Numbered from the stretch's first letter, positions 1-11,437 are shown. The stretch: DNA of 64,000 nt from Aplectana chamaeleonis (GCA_029168955.1 JAPDOI010000293.1:62001-126000); one strand, 5' to 3'. Made by a program: numbers and translations. The notes: a model not told the origin generated them from the sequence alone.

Positions 1-1
1 G

Positions 2-127
2 ATCGAGTCTGAGATCTGTGATTATCGTCATGCAAAATTGGCCCACAGGAAAGCTGTATTCAAGAAGGCTTTGGATGAAATGAATGACGACTACCTCCAT
101 GGTTGCTGTCGCAGCACGTCTTCCTGA
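2..127 (+). CDS. possible 3'-terminal exon of an unrecognised gene (partial)
   Basis: Reading from base 2, an open frame of 41 codons runs to a TGA at 125-127. The peptide begins IESEICDYRHAKLAHRKAVF and ends in CCRSTSS. It is rich in Lys, Asp and Glu, with codon use more like protein than the flanking DNA. It starts at the window edge, so any upstream exon and acceptor lie outside. I do not recognise the family. It could be the last exon of a host gene or the tail of a transposon ORF. A foldback repeat begins about 60 bases downstream. Confidence 0.35.
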   Translation: MESEICDYRHAKLAHRKAVFKKALDEMNDDYLHGCCRSTSS

Positions 128-193
128 GATTACATCGAGCCGGTACTCGAAGAAATGGCGGATATTTTCAGATCTAGCCACTGTTCTGCGTTG

Positions 194-682
194 TCTGAGA
201 GTTTTGGCCGAGAAATAGCCGCGAAATTGCCGCGAAACGCGTGCTTGCCGCGAAATAGCCGCTAAATACTGCTCGCCGCAAAATAGCCGCCAAGTAATGC
301 TCGCCGCGAAAGAGCCGAGAAATAATGCTCTCCAGGCAGATATACGGAGCATTCCAGATGCATAATTCAGATGTCAGCACCTCCATCGGTTTAATTACCC
401 AAGTTTGAGGTATGTGGACCTCGTTCAACTTCTGGAGGCCACGCCCAACCGATGGCGGCCCCAGGTGGTGGCTCGGTGAGCCGGCGACGGTTGCGTCTTG
501 GTTAATTTTGTTTACTTCTAAGTATTTCTCGGTTATCTCTCGTCTATTTCTCGGCTACTTCTGGTCCGTTCCATGAGAAGCCGAGAAATAGCCGCAGAAT
601 AAAAGGGAAATAGCCCACCATGAGCCGCTGCGGAGTCTGGTGGGCTATTTCCCGGCTATTTCGCAGCCAAAACTCTCAGAGT
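194..682. mobile_element. foldback (inverted-repeat) element with GAAATAGCCGC repeats
   Basis: The left end (CTGAGAGTTTTGGCCGAGAA) is matched in inverted form at the right end near 660-682, where the plus strand reads CAGCCAAAACTCTCAGAG. The interior is built from repeats of GAAATAGCCGC and GCCGCGAAA at about 205-320 and again in inverted form at 540-600. A perfect 16-base stem (GGGAAATAGCCCACCA / TGGTGGGCTATTTCCC) with a short loop lies at about 608-656. No coding capacity is seen, so this is a non-autonomous inverted-repeat element. Confidence 0.6.
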
Positions 683-1980
683 TAACGCTAACATGAATAA
701 ATGCACCTATTTCAGTTATTCTTAAAATCCAGCGTAGGGTTCGAAAAACACATCAATATCTGCACGCCAATAATTATGGAACACCCTGTAGGGGTATATG
801 GTAGGCACTCGCCTTACGCGACTACCTAGGGCGATTGGTTTAGGTGAGAAAACACACACAGGCCAGTATAAGGCGCCAAATCTTGAGTAATTGCCACGCA
901 CTTCCTGCAACTAATTCTTGGATACCTGGCGGCAATCCAAAACGCTTCGAGGGTTATGCGGGTACAGCAATAATAGATAAAGAAATATCCAGAACGAGTT
1001 CATCTAAAAGCTCTGTGGATTATGGATAAGGTTATGGATTTAACAGTTCTGATCGTAAATTAGTCGCCCAAACATACTAGATTAATGCAATAATCCCAAA
1101 CTTTTGTATTTCTAACATTTTAATTTGATTTAATCTGGTTTTTGCTAAATATCAACATTAATGTGCCTTTTCAACACTCAATAAGTGATGCGGACAGGGC
1201 TCAAATTATTAGAATTTAAAACCCGTAACCTAGTACAGGGTACACAAATATTTACTTTACAACATTGATTATTGCAATGATGTGCAGATATAATAAATCA
1301 TAACAAGTGTTCACAGAGAAATAGTTCCAATTAGATGTCCAGCATAAATGCTTGTCATCGTTCAAAACGCCGGCGCCCTGCTGTATAGGTAGCGCAGTGT
1401 CAGTGCGCGCTATCGCCACCCGACTGCTTGCGTGCTCGATCTCCGCATTCAAGTGTACTCGTTGACTCAACCTGTGGTTTAGCGAGAATGTGCTGAATGC
1501 TATAGTGAGTATTCCTGAGGTGTTCGTTAGTGGTGCAACCTTCGTGTGCTTCGACCGTACGCTTCAGGAACATTTAGCACTCTATTCTAGGATGACGTAG
1601 ACAAAATTTAATCTTTTCGTGGCGGGACCGAATTTTTGAACCAAATTCGCAGAAAGAGATGATCACATTGATCGATTGTTAACGCATATGATTTCCGGAA
1701 TACGTGACTCATTTTGATTTTTTCAAATTACATATTTCCTATTTAGTGAGGCATAATCACTGTGGCTTCATAATTTCAAAATAACTCACTGATTATCTAT
1801 TTTTAAGGTTCCCTAAGAACAGTTTTAGACAGTATCCAAGAAGCCACAGCTATACACTCTCATTTTTTGTTCGAACTAATACGTAACGTTGTCACCGCAA
1901 AAGCGGAAATTGGCGCGCCTTGCTAACAGGCGAGGAGGTTTGAGCGACTGTTGAAGCTAGTCATTAGCTGGCCGACGAGC
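683..1980. other. unannotated intergenic stretch
   Basis: I see no exon-like open frame bounded by splice signals, no RNA gene and no clear repeat. The ORFs on either strand here are short with no recognisable motif. Confidence 0.4.
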
Positions 1981-1984
1981 AAGA

Positions 1985-2480
1985 TATTCATCTTTCCGTC
2001 ATTCAGACTTCAACAATGACTTACTCGACTTCTAGCTTCAACCTGACGCGTTCAGTCCGCATCTTCGCCGTGGTGAACCGTCCGAATTGTCAGCCGTCAC
2101 GATTTTTCACTGCCTTCAGCCAGAACTCGAGCACAATCCATATATCGCTATTCCAATTTTTGTGGAGTTAGACATCGCACAAGAATTGTCTTTCGATGCC
2201 GAGTGATTTTAAATCCACATCGGTCCAAAATTTTTCTCTACTTCCAGGCGGCCGTTCTCAGACAGGACTAGGAAGCATACCTAGAGCGTTTTGAACAAGA
2301 CGATCCGGGTCGAAGTTGACTTTTCATTGCCGCTTTGGTAAGCGCTGAAAGACGCTGGCACCTTCCCCCTATCGAGTGTTGCAGTACTGCATCAATTTCC
2401 TAGTAAAGGTCTTCCTAATGACATGCTCGCGACCAGAAACATCCAAGCAAACGCCTAAAAACTTCCTTTCCGCGCGATCC
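1985..2480 (-). pseudogene. RTE-type non-LTR retrotransposon, 3' tail remnant
   Basis: On the minus strand this aligns by eye with the better preserved tail at 7618-8118. Shared stretches include CGCATCTTCGCCG.GGTG, CACAATCCAT..ATCGCTATTCCA, GCCGTT.TCAGACAGGACT.GGAAGCAT and the segment ending ATCC.AGCAAACG. It is diverged and frameshifted, so no long frame survives. RTE elements encode an endonuclease and reverse transcriptase; only the region after the RT remains here. Its 3' end lies at the low-coordinate side. Confidence 0.6.
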
Positions 2481-2514
2481 ACCCTTTCCATCGGCGTCTT
2501 CGGTGTTGCCCACC

Positions 2515-2645
2515 AGGAATGTGCGGAAAAACTGTTTTTGGAAACAGAAAACAGAAAATCCAGGCCGACAGAAAACAGAAAAAAATCTTCAAAAATGGGC
2601 AGAAAATAGAAAACGGAAAACAGAAAGTTTTCAAAAATCAATAAA
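2515..2645. repeat. GAAAACAGAAA simple/tandem repeat
   Basis: Degenerate repeats of GAAAACAGAAAA fill this stretch. A similar block occurs in inverted and direct form at 3883-3970. It is low complexity, and the ORFs through it on both strands are not credible genes. Confidence 0.6.
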
Positions 2646-3449
2646 GAGTGTTCAGCGTCTGCTATACGAGATTTTTCACAACATTGAACATTTTTATACA
2701 TTTTAGGTGATACATGCTTTTCTCGTTGAATTGTGAAAAAAATTAACAGGTGACCAGAGCAAGAAGTATAGACACGTCCAAGAAATGCAGATTATGGGTG
2801 CAAAAAGGGGACAAATGATCCTCCAACCTTCCTTTCCCCAGGTAATAAAAGCTCGATCATTTTGTCAAAAGCTCAATATGTCTGCGCAAGGAGTACGTAG
2901 ATGCAGTCGGAGCAAACTTTATCTTCCCTAATGTACATATTTTGACTCTAATTGTAGGATAACTCCTGGTTTGAACACCGTATTACTCTTCAGAGCCGAA
3001 AGTCACGCGCGTACCGCGAGGCTATGTTGTTCGAGTATAAATGGCCTGACGCGCCGTTCTCTCCACCGTTAACAGCCTCTAGTGCCTCTATGGCAGAATT
3101 ATCATCTGCCTCATAGCGTCACCATCGATTTCCTGGAGCTTCAACTTGACTGAGTTCTGTACCACCTGCGTTGCAGTGAAAAAAAACACGTATTTAAAGT
3201 TTGCGGGCATGACACAGTTGGGGCCCAACTTTACCCTTTCTACCAAAGCGGTGGCGCTAGAGTATTCCTGATCTCTGCCCATGTGTCGAAAGTATTTATA
3301 CACGAACAACGCGGCCAGTGGGGGTATGAATAGTGGGCGTTAAGTAGTATTAAAGGCCTACTAGTGTTAGTAACATTGCAATTTTCGCGTCATTTGACTG
3401 CATCTCGTACCATATGAGGTATTCGTCAAAGGTAAACCTCTGAGAGAGG

Positions 3450-3736
3450 GTATCCACTGTAAGATAAAGATAAGGAATCGGCTTCCTGAATCCCTCTTGA
3501 TGTGCGCAGCGCATTCCACGTCGTATTCTTAGAGGCTCCAGTGGGTCTCGCGCCTATTTAGTGGCTCGCAGGAGGCCAGCCTACTTCCCATTGAGTGATT
3601 TTATCTCACTTGCTGAGTCTGTTACCAATTAAAGAACCACGGAGGGATGGTTGGTTTGGTTTAACTCTGCGAGGATCGAACCCGACCGCGTCCAGCGAAG
3701 AGCAGCGCTTCCTCCCACCACGCCACTTGCGCCCTA
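3450..3736 (-). mobile_element. tRNA-derived SINE-like element
   Basis: The minus strand begins GGGCGCAAGTGGCGTGGTGG and about 45 bases later has GGTTCGATCC, a good RNA polymerase III B box. An A-box-like TGGCGTGGTGGG lies near the start. The head does not fold into a clean tRNA with a full acceptor stem. It is followed by about 200 bases of unrelated sequence ending in TTATCTTTATCTTAC, like a SINE tail. Spacing between boxes fits a tRNA head. A decayed tRNA pseudogene is the alternative. Confidence 0.5.
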
Positions 3737-3882
3737 AAGGATAACCACTACAGCCAGATAGAAGCGTTTAGCGTAGTGGAACTGCAGAGGGCATGGGTGA
3801 AATACACTCTCAACCTATTGGCTTAGCTTCGATGAATTCGGCCACCTTTCCCTAGGGCCATCCTGCTACAAATCGCGGTTCA

Positions 3883-3970
3883 CGTTTTTTTTCTGTTTTC
3901 TGTCCATTTTTGCCTATTTTTACAGAAAACAGAAAAAAATGGCCAAAAATAGGCAGAAAACAGAAAATTC
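3883..3970. repeat. short foldback of CAGAAAACAG repeats
   Basis: Plus-strand TTTTTTTCTGTTTTCTGTCC is followed within 40 bases by its approximate reverse complement (CAGAAAACAGAAAAAAATGG). It shares its motif with the block at 2515-2645. Confidence 0.5.
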
Positions 3971-4817
3971 CGTTCACCCCTGCTGCCCACGTCTTCGATC
4001 CATACACCATGATAGGGCGAATAGCGGATAAGTAGCGTGACTTCCCACTTCACTTGACTTCCTTCGCGATGGGGGTAGACCACAAACGCTTGGTTAGAGA
4101 ATTAACTGCAGATGTAGCTCTCGTTGTTGAATATCCGCTGCATCAGTGCCAGGGGTGTGAGTTGATGAGAATTTTTTTTTCGTTAAGCGTTAGTCGTTAA
4201 TTTTCGAGAAGAAAACCGCGTAACCAGTTAATGCGTTAACATGTTAACGTTACAACGCACAGCCCTGATCAGTACCATCGCTCTTCAGCAGCCAGCCCAA
4301 ATAACAAAAATCGTGCACAAATATGATACGTCGCCCATGATCGAGGTGTACCAACTCTGCTGCCTGATTCTGTTAATGGCAGTGTCCACGATAGATTTCG
4401 TCCTCGGTTTTTGCCGGAAATCGAAAGTTCAGAATCTCATTGGAGCACTGAGGTCGAAAGAACGAACGAAAACGAGCCCGAAAGAGCTCCATACGGCTCC
4501 GAAGTCCGCTCGCGCTAGCCCTTCCGCTCGCGGTCGAGTTTCCCGAGGAACAGTTTGGTCCGCTTCTACATTAGCATTGGAGCGCGAGCACGGCTGAGTT
4601 TTAGCATTGGGGCGCATTTGCGCACGCTGTCTAGTTCAGGCCAATGCCCGCGCAACTCATCCATCGTTGAAATGTGGCTTTCAAGAAGAAGAGCTGATTT
4701 TGGATGTTTTGCAGCGTTCTTCATGATTCTTTCTTGACCGAAGAAACAGTCGGACTCTAAACCTTCGTCTTCTGGAGGAAACTCGAAAACGGTTTTTATC
4801 GTGGACACTGCCTTTAA

Positions 4818-4945
4818 AGGCAGTATTCACGATAGAAAACCGTATCCCAGATTTCGATGTTTTTAAGTAGGTAACTCTAAAAAGCAGAGATTGATAGCGG
4901 AACGTCACCACGAAACTCCGAAACACAGGGGAAAAACTGTTTTAA
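4818..4945. mobile_element. truncated TTAA-type MITE ends
   Basis: At 4804-4828 two element termini meet at one TTAA (4814-4817): an outgoing GTGGACACTGCCT and an incoming AGGCAGTATTCACGAT. Together they make a perfect ACTGCCTTTAAAGGCAGT palindrome. The right-hand piece is cut short by the next element, which starts at 4946. Confidence 0.5.
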
Positions 4946-5493
4946 GGCAGTGTTAACGATGAAAAATCTGCCCGTTTTTTTTGCAAAAAAAAGTTAGTTT
5001 TGGGTCCCTCTAAGAAGTATAAAAACGGAAACACGACGAAAAACAGCCATGATCTGAATGAAAATTTCTAAACCCACTGAGCCACCCCGCACACGTCCTA
5101 TAGCAGTTGTCCTGCGTTCGTTTTTGCCGCAGGAACAGGCACCGAATTTTCGAATAATCTTCATCGCGAAAGGTTCCAACATCTTCGAATATACATTGGC
5201 CCCTCTTATCCTTGAAGAATTTTTGGTACAGGAAACAAAAAGCAAAGCCACTTACCTAAAAATTTTGTAGCGCCAAACCATTTTCGCGATGTCAGGTTTG
5301 ATAAGTTGTCCGCAGTTTCCCAAAACATAAAGAAGGCATAATTTTTTTTTTCAGAGATTTCTCCAAGCAGATTTTCTCCGCTACTATTTTAGTGTTCTGT
5401 GGAGACTTTTCCCTAGTAATCTCTCTTTTAATGGACTTACCCACCCAAAAACATCGAAAACTATAATACGATCCTTTGTCGTGGACGCTGCCT
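4946..5493. mobile_element. MITE, family B (TTAA target, AGGCAGTGTTCACGAT ends), copy 1
   Basis: The left end GGCAGTGTTAACGATGAAAA follows TTAA (4942-4945). The right end is TCGTGGACGCTGCCT and abuts TTAA (5494-5497). It is 548 bp and non-coding. TTAA target sites with such ends are typical of piggyBac-like or related cut-and-paste transposons; no transposase is present in the window. Confidence 0.65.
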
Positions 5494-5497
5494 TTAA

Positions 5498-5944
5498 AGG
5501 CAGTGTTCACGATAAATCTCACTTCCAATATCTCCACGGTTTACGGAAGGTCTGGTGCCCTATATAGCAAGGCATGCTTATAAAGGACACGAAAGACGCG
5601 TTTTTGAGCCAAAATAGGCTCTCTCTTGTTTACGTTGATTTTTGAGCGTGGAGGAATTGACCGCTAGAAGGATGATACCTATGAGTGCAATGAAGCAAAC
5701 AGCTCACTTATCAGCACTTTCTTCACTTGATCATTCCTATAATCTGAGTCTTCATTTGTTCCTTTCAAGGGGCAGATCTGGGGCACGGGGCGTGTCTGGG
5801 GCACCAAAACGCTTGTTTGCAGCCGTTATTTTGCCTTTCTTGGCTCGTTTTCTACCGTTCCTTTGGCACTGAGAGCCTAGGATCCCTCTCCCCTATCATT
5901 TCACTGTGGAAAGTCAACAAGGATGATCATCGTGAACACTGCCT
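5498..5944. mobile_element. MITE, family B, copy 2
   Basis: Starts AGGCAGTGTTCACGATAAAT at 5498 immediately after TTAA and ends ATCGTGAACACTGCCT at 5944, immediately before TTAA (5945-5948). It is 447 bp. It shares its left TTAA with copy 1 and its right TTAA with the family A element that follows, so three elements lie end to end with single TTAA junctions. Confidence 0.7.
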
Positions 5945-5948
5945 TTAA

Positions 5949-6420
5949 AGGCAGCAGACACGCTCGAAAGTTTTTGAGATAACTACGTTTCTGAAGTCGC
6001 ATGGCCCCCAGTAGACTGCTCACGCCGTTGGAAGCGTCAGAAACGAGTCAAAACTACTAAATTTCAGCAATGCAAATCGAAAAATTTCTGCAACCCCGCC
6101 CCAAAATACAAACTCGTCCAGATTGATAGTACTAATATGCTCCCTTTGGCATTTTTTTATGCTTTCATTCAGGTTAACGTTCCAGTACAGGCTGTAACAG
6201 TATATTGGCTTCTCTATCTCAACCGTTTTGTTGCTAATATTCGCTATTTCAACCGCGCGCCGTAAAACTCGTCCACATTCACCTGATAACAAAATAACCG
6301 TTATTCCTCTATTTGCACACAGTTTTCGTCCGTTTTTTCGTCAGTTCCCAATACAACCAGCTATAAAACCTTTGATTTATGTCATAAAATCGATACCATT
6401 TTTGAGCGTGTCTGCTGCCT
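5949..6420. mobile_element. MITE, family A (AGGCAGCAGACACGCTC ends), copy 1
   Basis: The terminal inverted repeats are AGGCAGCAGACACGCTCGAAA and TTTGAGCGTGTCTGCTGCCT, flanked by TTAA at 5945-5948 and 6421-6424. It is 472 bp and non-coding. The internal sequence aligns with 12766-13351 and 7244-8197 (shared CAAACTCGTCCA, GTTCCAGTACAGG and CTATCTCAACCG). Confidence 0.8.
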
Positions 6421-6464
6421 TTAACGAAACCTCTTGAGAACCCAATTACGCTTGATCGTGTTTC

Positions 6465-7205
6465 GTGAGACTGCAGACGAAGCGTCAAACCTAACGTCGG
6501 AAATGGTTTCGCGCTTCAAAATTTTTAGGTAAGAGACATTACTTTATTTCTTGTACCGAAAATACTATAAAAATAGCATGGCTCAATGCACATGCTTGAA
6601 CGTTAAAATCTGGTGAAGCGAACGGCGGACAACTGTTATACGACGTGTGCAGGATGATCCAATGGGACAAACGGTCCACGGGACTTTCACCCACTTCCTG
6701 GCCGTTTTTCGTCGTACTTCTGTCCTTAGGCGCTATTCATACTACTCAACATCAGCGCGGCACGCGCTTGACGCGCGGGCGTGGCGTCGGAGTATTAATG
6801 ACCTGACGCCTCGCAAGCGCGGCACGCGCGTGACGCCATGGCGGCGACTGCCGTAATAACTTTTTCATCATTTTCATTATTATTCCATCTTCAATTTCAT
6901 TGAGTTCCATAATAATTAATACCAGAACTATCTTCTCCTACCATGATAGTGAACGTGTGTACAGATTTTGCTTGTTCGTAAAGTTAAGACCCCTTTAATC
7001 CGCTCCGCCATAGCGTCGCCGCCAGAGTATTCATAGTCTCCGCAAGCGCGGCACGCGCGTAGAAAGTATTCATACTCCAACGCCCCGCCCGCGCGTGCCG
7101 CGCTGGCGTTGAGGAGTACGAATAGCGCCTTACTCTTCTTAGAGAGACCCGAAACTTACGTTTCCACGGAAAAACGGGCAGCTTTCCCATCGTGAACACA
7201 ATCTC
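6465..7205. mobile_element. MITE family G, copy 1, interrupted by a GC-rich palindrome
   Basis: The stretches GACTGCAGACGAAGCGTC, TTTCTTGTACCGAAAA, TGATCCAATGGG and TTTCACCCACTTCCTG also occur in order at 31550-32330. In this copy the segment at about 6730-7130 is an extra inverted repeat: GGCGCTATTCATACT near 6728 matches the reverse of AGTACGAATAGCGCC near 7111, and GCGCGGCACGCG motifs fill both arms. The extra block is absent from the other copy, so it is a nested insertion. Confidence 0.55.
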
Positions 7206-7243
7206 TACGACTCCATGCGAATCCCTTGGTCAGTAAGATCGCT

Positions 7244-8197
7244 AAAGGCAACATTCAAGTTTGAGAAAGTTGCTGAGATAACGGCGTTGCTGGGGTGGCA
7301 TGGCTTCTACTAGAACGCTCACGCCGCCGGAAGCATCAAAAACGATTCCTAACCGCGAAATGTTACCAATAACGAGTCAAAAAAATTACGTAGGCTCCGC
7401 CCAAGAACTTCCCAAACTCTAGCCCCAAATGCAAACTCGTCCAGATCGATCGTTCAAATGCGGACACTTGGGTTGATTTTTGGAGCTTCCAATCACGTAG
7501 GCGTTCCAGTACAGGTCGTGAGAGTCTATTAGCTTCGCATCCACAACCTCTCTACCGCTAGCTCCGCTATTTGAACCAATCAGGCATGCTGCGGTGTAAC
7601 TCGTCCATTCTCACTCCATGACTTACTTGACTTAAACGGTTGGCTTTCGCCTGACGCGTTCGTTCCGCATCTTCACCGAGGTGTGTCGTTCTAGTAGTCA
7701 ACCGTGTCCATTTGTCACGGTCCTAAGCCACAATTTGAACACAATCCATCCATTGCTCGCTATTCCACTTCCTGCGAAGCAAAACATCGCGCCTGAATTG
7801 CCTTTCAATGCCGAGAGATTTCAAATCCTCCTTCACCACATTCGTCCAAGTCTTTCGCCTACGTCCAGGCGACCGTTTCCAGACAGGACTTGGAAGCATT
7901 CTTAAAGCATGTTGTACGAGACGATCCGGCGTTATTCTTAGTATATGCCCGAACAGTCGAAGTCGACTTTCCATTGCTGCTTGAGATGGCGTTAGGAGAT
8001 GCTTGCACCTCCCTAGTGTCAAACGTTGATGTAAGGCGTCAATCTCGTTGTAGAGATCTTCGTTTTGGCACATCAGCTGCCAGAAATATCCGAGCAAACG
8101 TCTAAGCATCTTCCTAAACAGTTTTCCCTACTAACAACTCCAAGCCCTCGATTTTTGTCATGAAATCGATCTCATTTTTTAGCGTGTCATCTGCGTT
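7244..8197. mobile_element. MITE, family A, copy 3, split by an RTE insertion
   Basis: The start (AAAGGCAACATTCAAGTTTG) and end (TTTTTAGCGTGTCATCTGCG) are decayed family A termini. The internal sequence to about 7617 and from about 8119 aligns with the intact copies. The intervening 500 bases are a retrotransposon tail, so the MITE is older than the insertion. The flanking TTAA has decayed. Confidence 0.7.
7618..8118 (-). pseudogene. RTE-type non-LTR retrotransposon C-terminal fragment
   Basis: The minus-strand frame from 8109 to 7723 encodes 128 residues with the post-RT region typical of RTE/RTE-like polyproteins: SRLRLFGHILR, a DRLVQHAL stretch, a basic GRRRKTW segment and VVKEDLKSLG. An in-frame TAG ends it after CVQIVA, but the frame continues recognisably with DRDKWTRLTTRTTH and ends near 7620, so the stop is a mutation in a dead copy. 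Endonuclease and reverse transcriptase are missing (5' truncation, usual for target-primed insertion). It is nested in a MITE. Confidence 0.8.
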
Positions 8198-9239
8198 TCC
8201 ATCCCTTCACTGTTCCCATCGCAAAATCCCGAAGTTAACGAGTTTATTCAGCAATACACAATATAAAAAGCGCAAGACGAAAGAGGCCTATAACAAATAC
8301 AGCGGTGACGGGGGAAAACCATTCCATTCCAGAATTCGATTTCTATCGACACGGGATGGAAGAAGCGAGCAGTATACACGGGGGGGGGGGGGAGGGGACT
8401 CCAATATCAACAGAAAATAATACGAGAAAGAAACATCTCTCATCAATGATCGAATGTGGTTATGCAGTATGCGCGGCACTATAATTATGCAGGCACTTGC
8501 AGGAATCGTGGCACCCACCAGCCACCTTTCCTACATCAGTGCCTGACACACATGAACAACAACTCCCTGCCGTAGTCTGTCCTTTGAAGACGAAGTAACA
8601 CTTCAACCGCTCCAATTAACACACAAACAATACCCCTAACAAATACATCAGAGCGAACTTTAAAGTTTTTCAAACTCATTCACTAGCTCCTATTTGACTA
8701 CATTTAACATCTACTTAAGTTGTTAACGTATGGAAGAATACAGAGTATAGATACACATCATGAGAGAAGCAGCACCAAGGAATCAATTAACCGTCTCCTG
8801 CAGAGACAGATGAACACCGTTCTAACATTAGCCAAACCTTCAAAATCTTCACCCTCAACATCACACATGTCATGATTCACTGAGGGAAAACCCCCGAGCA
8901 CAGGTAAGATTATCGAAAAAGAAAAAGTGAAAAACAAAAAGCAAATCAACTACTATATTCGAGAACACTGCTGACGGCAAGGAAACTTCCCTTGTACAGA
9001 ACAAAACGAGCCAGAAGTCGCCAAAAAACGCCCAGAAAAAAGCGCACGACCCGCACACTTGTACGAGTTTAACATTTTTTACCTGACTTTCATGACCCTC
9101 AAAATTGAGTCAACGAGGTGCCTTGCGTCCATACTTTTTGAGTGACAAAGCCAGCAGCCCACCACCAATAACTATTGATTTTACTGATTTTAAGAAAAAA
9201 ATCCAATATGCAATTTTGCTGTGAAAATCAATGAACTCG
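8198..9239. other. unannotated intergenic stretch with poly-G tract
   Basis: No exon or RNA gene is recognised. It contains a run of 13 G at 8380-8392. The ORFs here are short and without motif. Confidence 0.4.
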
Positions 9240-9289
9240 GCACACTTCTCGAGAGTCTAGACGCTATACTTATGTCGAGTCATCGAGTC

Positions 9290-9565
9290 TTCTTATCGAC
9301 TGAAACAGTCGACATCGAGTCATTCCACTACTCGATTATTCGAAATTTGGAAAAATCGAATTAGTCGAAAACTCACACGATTATCCGAATTTTCGCAAAA
9401 TCGAGTTCGTCGAAAACTCGATTATTCAAAAATTTTTAGAAATCGAGTTAGCTGAAAGCTTGATTATTCGAATTTTCGAAAAATCGAGTTAGTCGAAAAC
9501 TCGATTATTCGAAATTTTGGAAATTAGAGTTATTCGAAGACTCGATTATTCGATAGACCGTAATA
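9290..9565. repeat. tandem repeat of TCGA/TTCGAAA-rich units
   Basis: About five degenerate units of roughly 60 bases contain TCGAGTTAGTCGAAAACTCG and ATTATTCGAAATTTT. Each unit is itself partly palindromic because of TCGA and TTCGAA. Similar sequence fills 62390-62860 and 63170-63990. Confidence 0.7.
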
Positions 9566-10324
9566 GTCGAATGAACTAGCAAGACCAGCCATATTTATCG
9601 ATTTTTGGACAAAAATCAGTTTTGTAGGGAATCACAAAAATTGACTCCAAATGGTAGAAAAAATTAAACAGTGCTCCAAACATCCCCGAAATGTAGATCA
9701 GAAGAAATTCCACATAGTGTGCGCCATTAGTGACGAAAAATGCGCTCGCTCCGCCCACTTCGCCCACTTTCACATAGTTCGACGGCCAACTAAGAAGTGC
9801 AAAACTGAGTCGAAAACAAATTTATAGGGCTTTGAAACTAAGAAATGTCAATATTTGGGTCATTAGATTGTGAATATTCATTTTTTTCTGACAAAATCGC
9901 AGAGCCAATCGATAAATTCAAAAATATGCCCAAAATTCATGGACCTATGAGGAAGACTAAACTTCTGTGAAAACTGTTCCTCAAATATCTATGACTCCGC
10001 CCACATTTTCTAGATTCGCAGAACAAAGATATCGATTGCAAGACGGCGTGAGAGACGAGCCTCTTACCATTTCGCTTACTTCACCTAGTTCTAAAAACCC
10101 ATTCATTTCCTTTAAAATCAATAAATTGATCTATGGACTGAGTCTTACGGGAGCAGTTTTTGTCGGCGTGGATCCTATTGATACTTTGCGTTCTCTATCA
10201 AAGGTTGACACAAACTCGGTGCCATATGCCACAGCACAGGTGCACCGAATTTTCGCCAATCTTGAATGGGGAACGTTAAGTATCATTAGGATTCATCCCG
10301 ATTGTACTAGGGAGTGATTACATC
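9566..10324. other. unannotated intergenic stretch
   Basis: A 116-codon plus-strand frame (9967-10317) has no motif and no supporting splice or trans-splice context I can defend. No other signal is seen. Confidence 0.3.
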
Positions 10325-10692
10325 GCTGAATTTCTTTAACGCACCAAGGTAGATCAAAAACTGCAAAAAAACGTTTAGTATTTCAAAAATTTGAAAATTT
10401 TCCGGGCAAACTTTCTCCAGAAAGGGTACTATAGGACGCTGAACACGAATATAAGGTCCTTCCCAAATTTTCGGAAGATTACAGTAGGTTACTGTAAATG
10501 AATGATACTCTTCCTACCTTAACTTGCAGTAATCTTCTGAGAAACTGAAAACGGACCTCCTATTGGTATTCAGTGCCTCAAATAACCCCCCTGAACAAAG
10601 TTTGGGCTGAAAAAGTTCAGATTTCTGAAATCCGAGAAAAAATGTATTTCTGCAGTTTTTGATCTACCCAGGTGTATTGAAGAAATTTAACA
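10325..10692. mobile_element. foldback element containing TAGGTTACTGTA-type repeat
   Basis: Left arm GGTAGATCAAAAACTGC (about 10349) is the inverse of GCAGTTTTTGATCTACC (about 10655), and the arms extend outward as GAATTTCTTTAA / TTGAAGAAATTT. The interior holds GCTGAACACGAAT..AAGG, TACAGTAGGTTACTGTA and TTCAGTGCCTCAAATAACCCC. These are members of the same dispersed repeat seen at 25.2, 27.5, 33.3, 45.2 and 53.6 kb. Confidence 0.6.
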
Positions 10693-11437
10693 AACTTCGA
10701 ATTGCTTCTTTTCATCTCCCCCACATAATTCAATAGATAATTTTTTGAAACTCCAGTTTGTGCTGGAACCAGCCCCCAGTTAGTCTGCGTACCAATCAAT
10801 ACCAAACCGTGCATCTACCGCGACAGGAAACTCGTACAAGTGGGCGTGGCAATACCCACCTCTAGAGCTATAAAACCAGTTGACTTCAAGATTTTCCCCA
10901 GTCCGCCCTGACCGCAAGCAGCGCCTCAAAATAAAGTCACTTTTTTGGCATAGTCGCAAACACAGTTTAAGGAAAAAAAACAAGAACTAAATGACCCAGA
11001 GTGTGCAATGTATACAGCATCAGCATTAGCAATCGATTAAGAGCAGACATACAGCGCGCAGGCTATACCCATACGAGGAGCGATAGACTTGGCAGGGCAG
11101 CGAGCATTTTCATGGGTGAAACGCGGTTAGCTATTTTATAGATAGATAAAAGACGCACACACCACATATATAAAGAACTTAAGACCTTCACAAATACACT
11201 CAAGAATAAGGAAAATACGGAAAACAAGGAATATTGATAGGGAAAACGCCCTAAAAATAGGAATACAAGGTCGATTCTCAACCACATATCGACTCCATCC
11301 AAAGCGGGAAAAGGGGAGAGGATAGTATGAGAAAACAAAGACGAGTGATTAGAAAAAGCACACCAAATCTTGACCCGACGGTAGGATAACTTCAGAACTA
11401 AAACCGTGTACTAGTGTATAGAATGCCGTGAGCCTCC
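10693..11437. other. sequence 3' of mel-26
   Basis: This is the downstream flank and probable 3' UTR of the minus-strand mel-26 gene (stop codon ends at 11438). I did not find a canonical AATAAA on the minus strand close to the stop. Nothing else is recognised. Confidence 0.3.
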
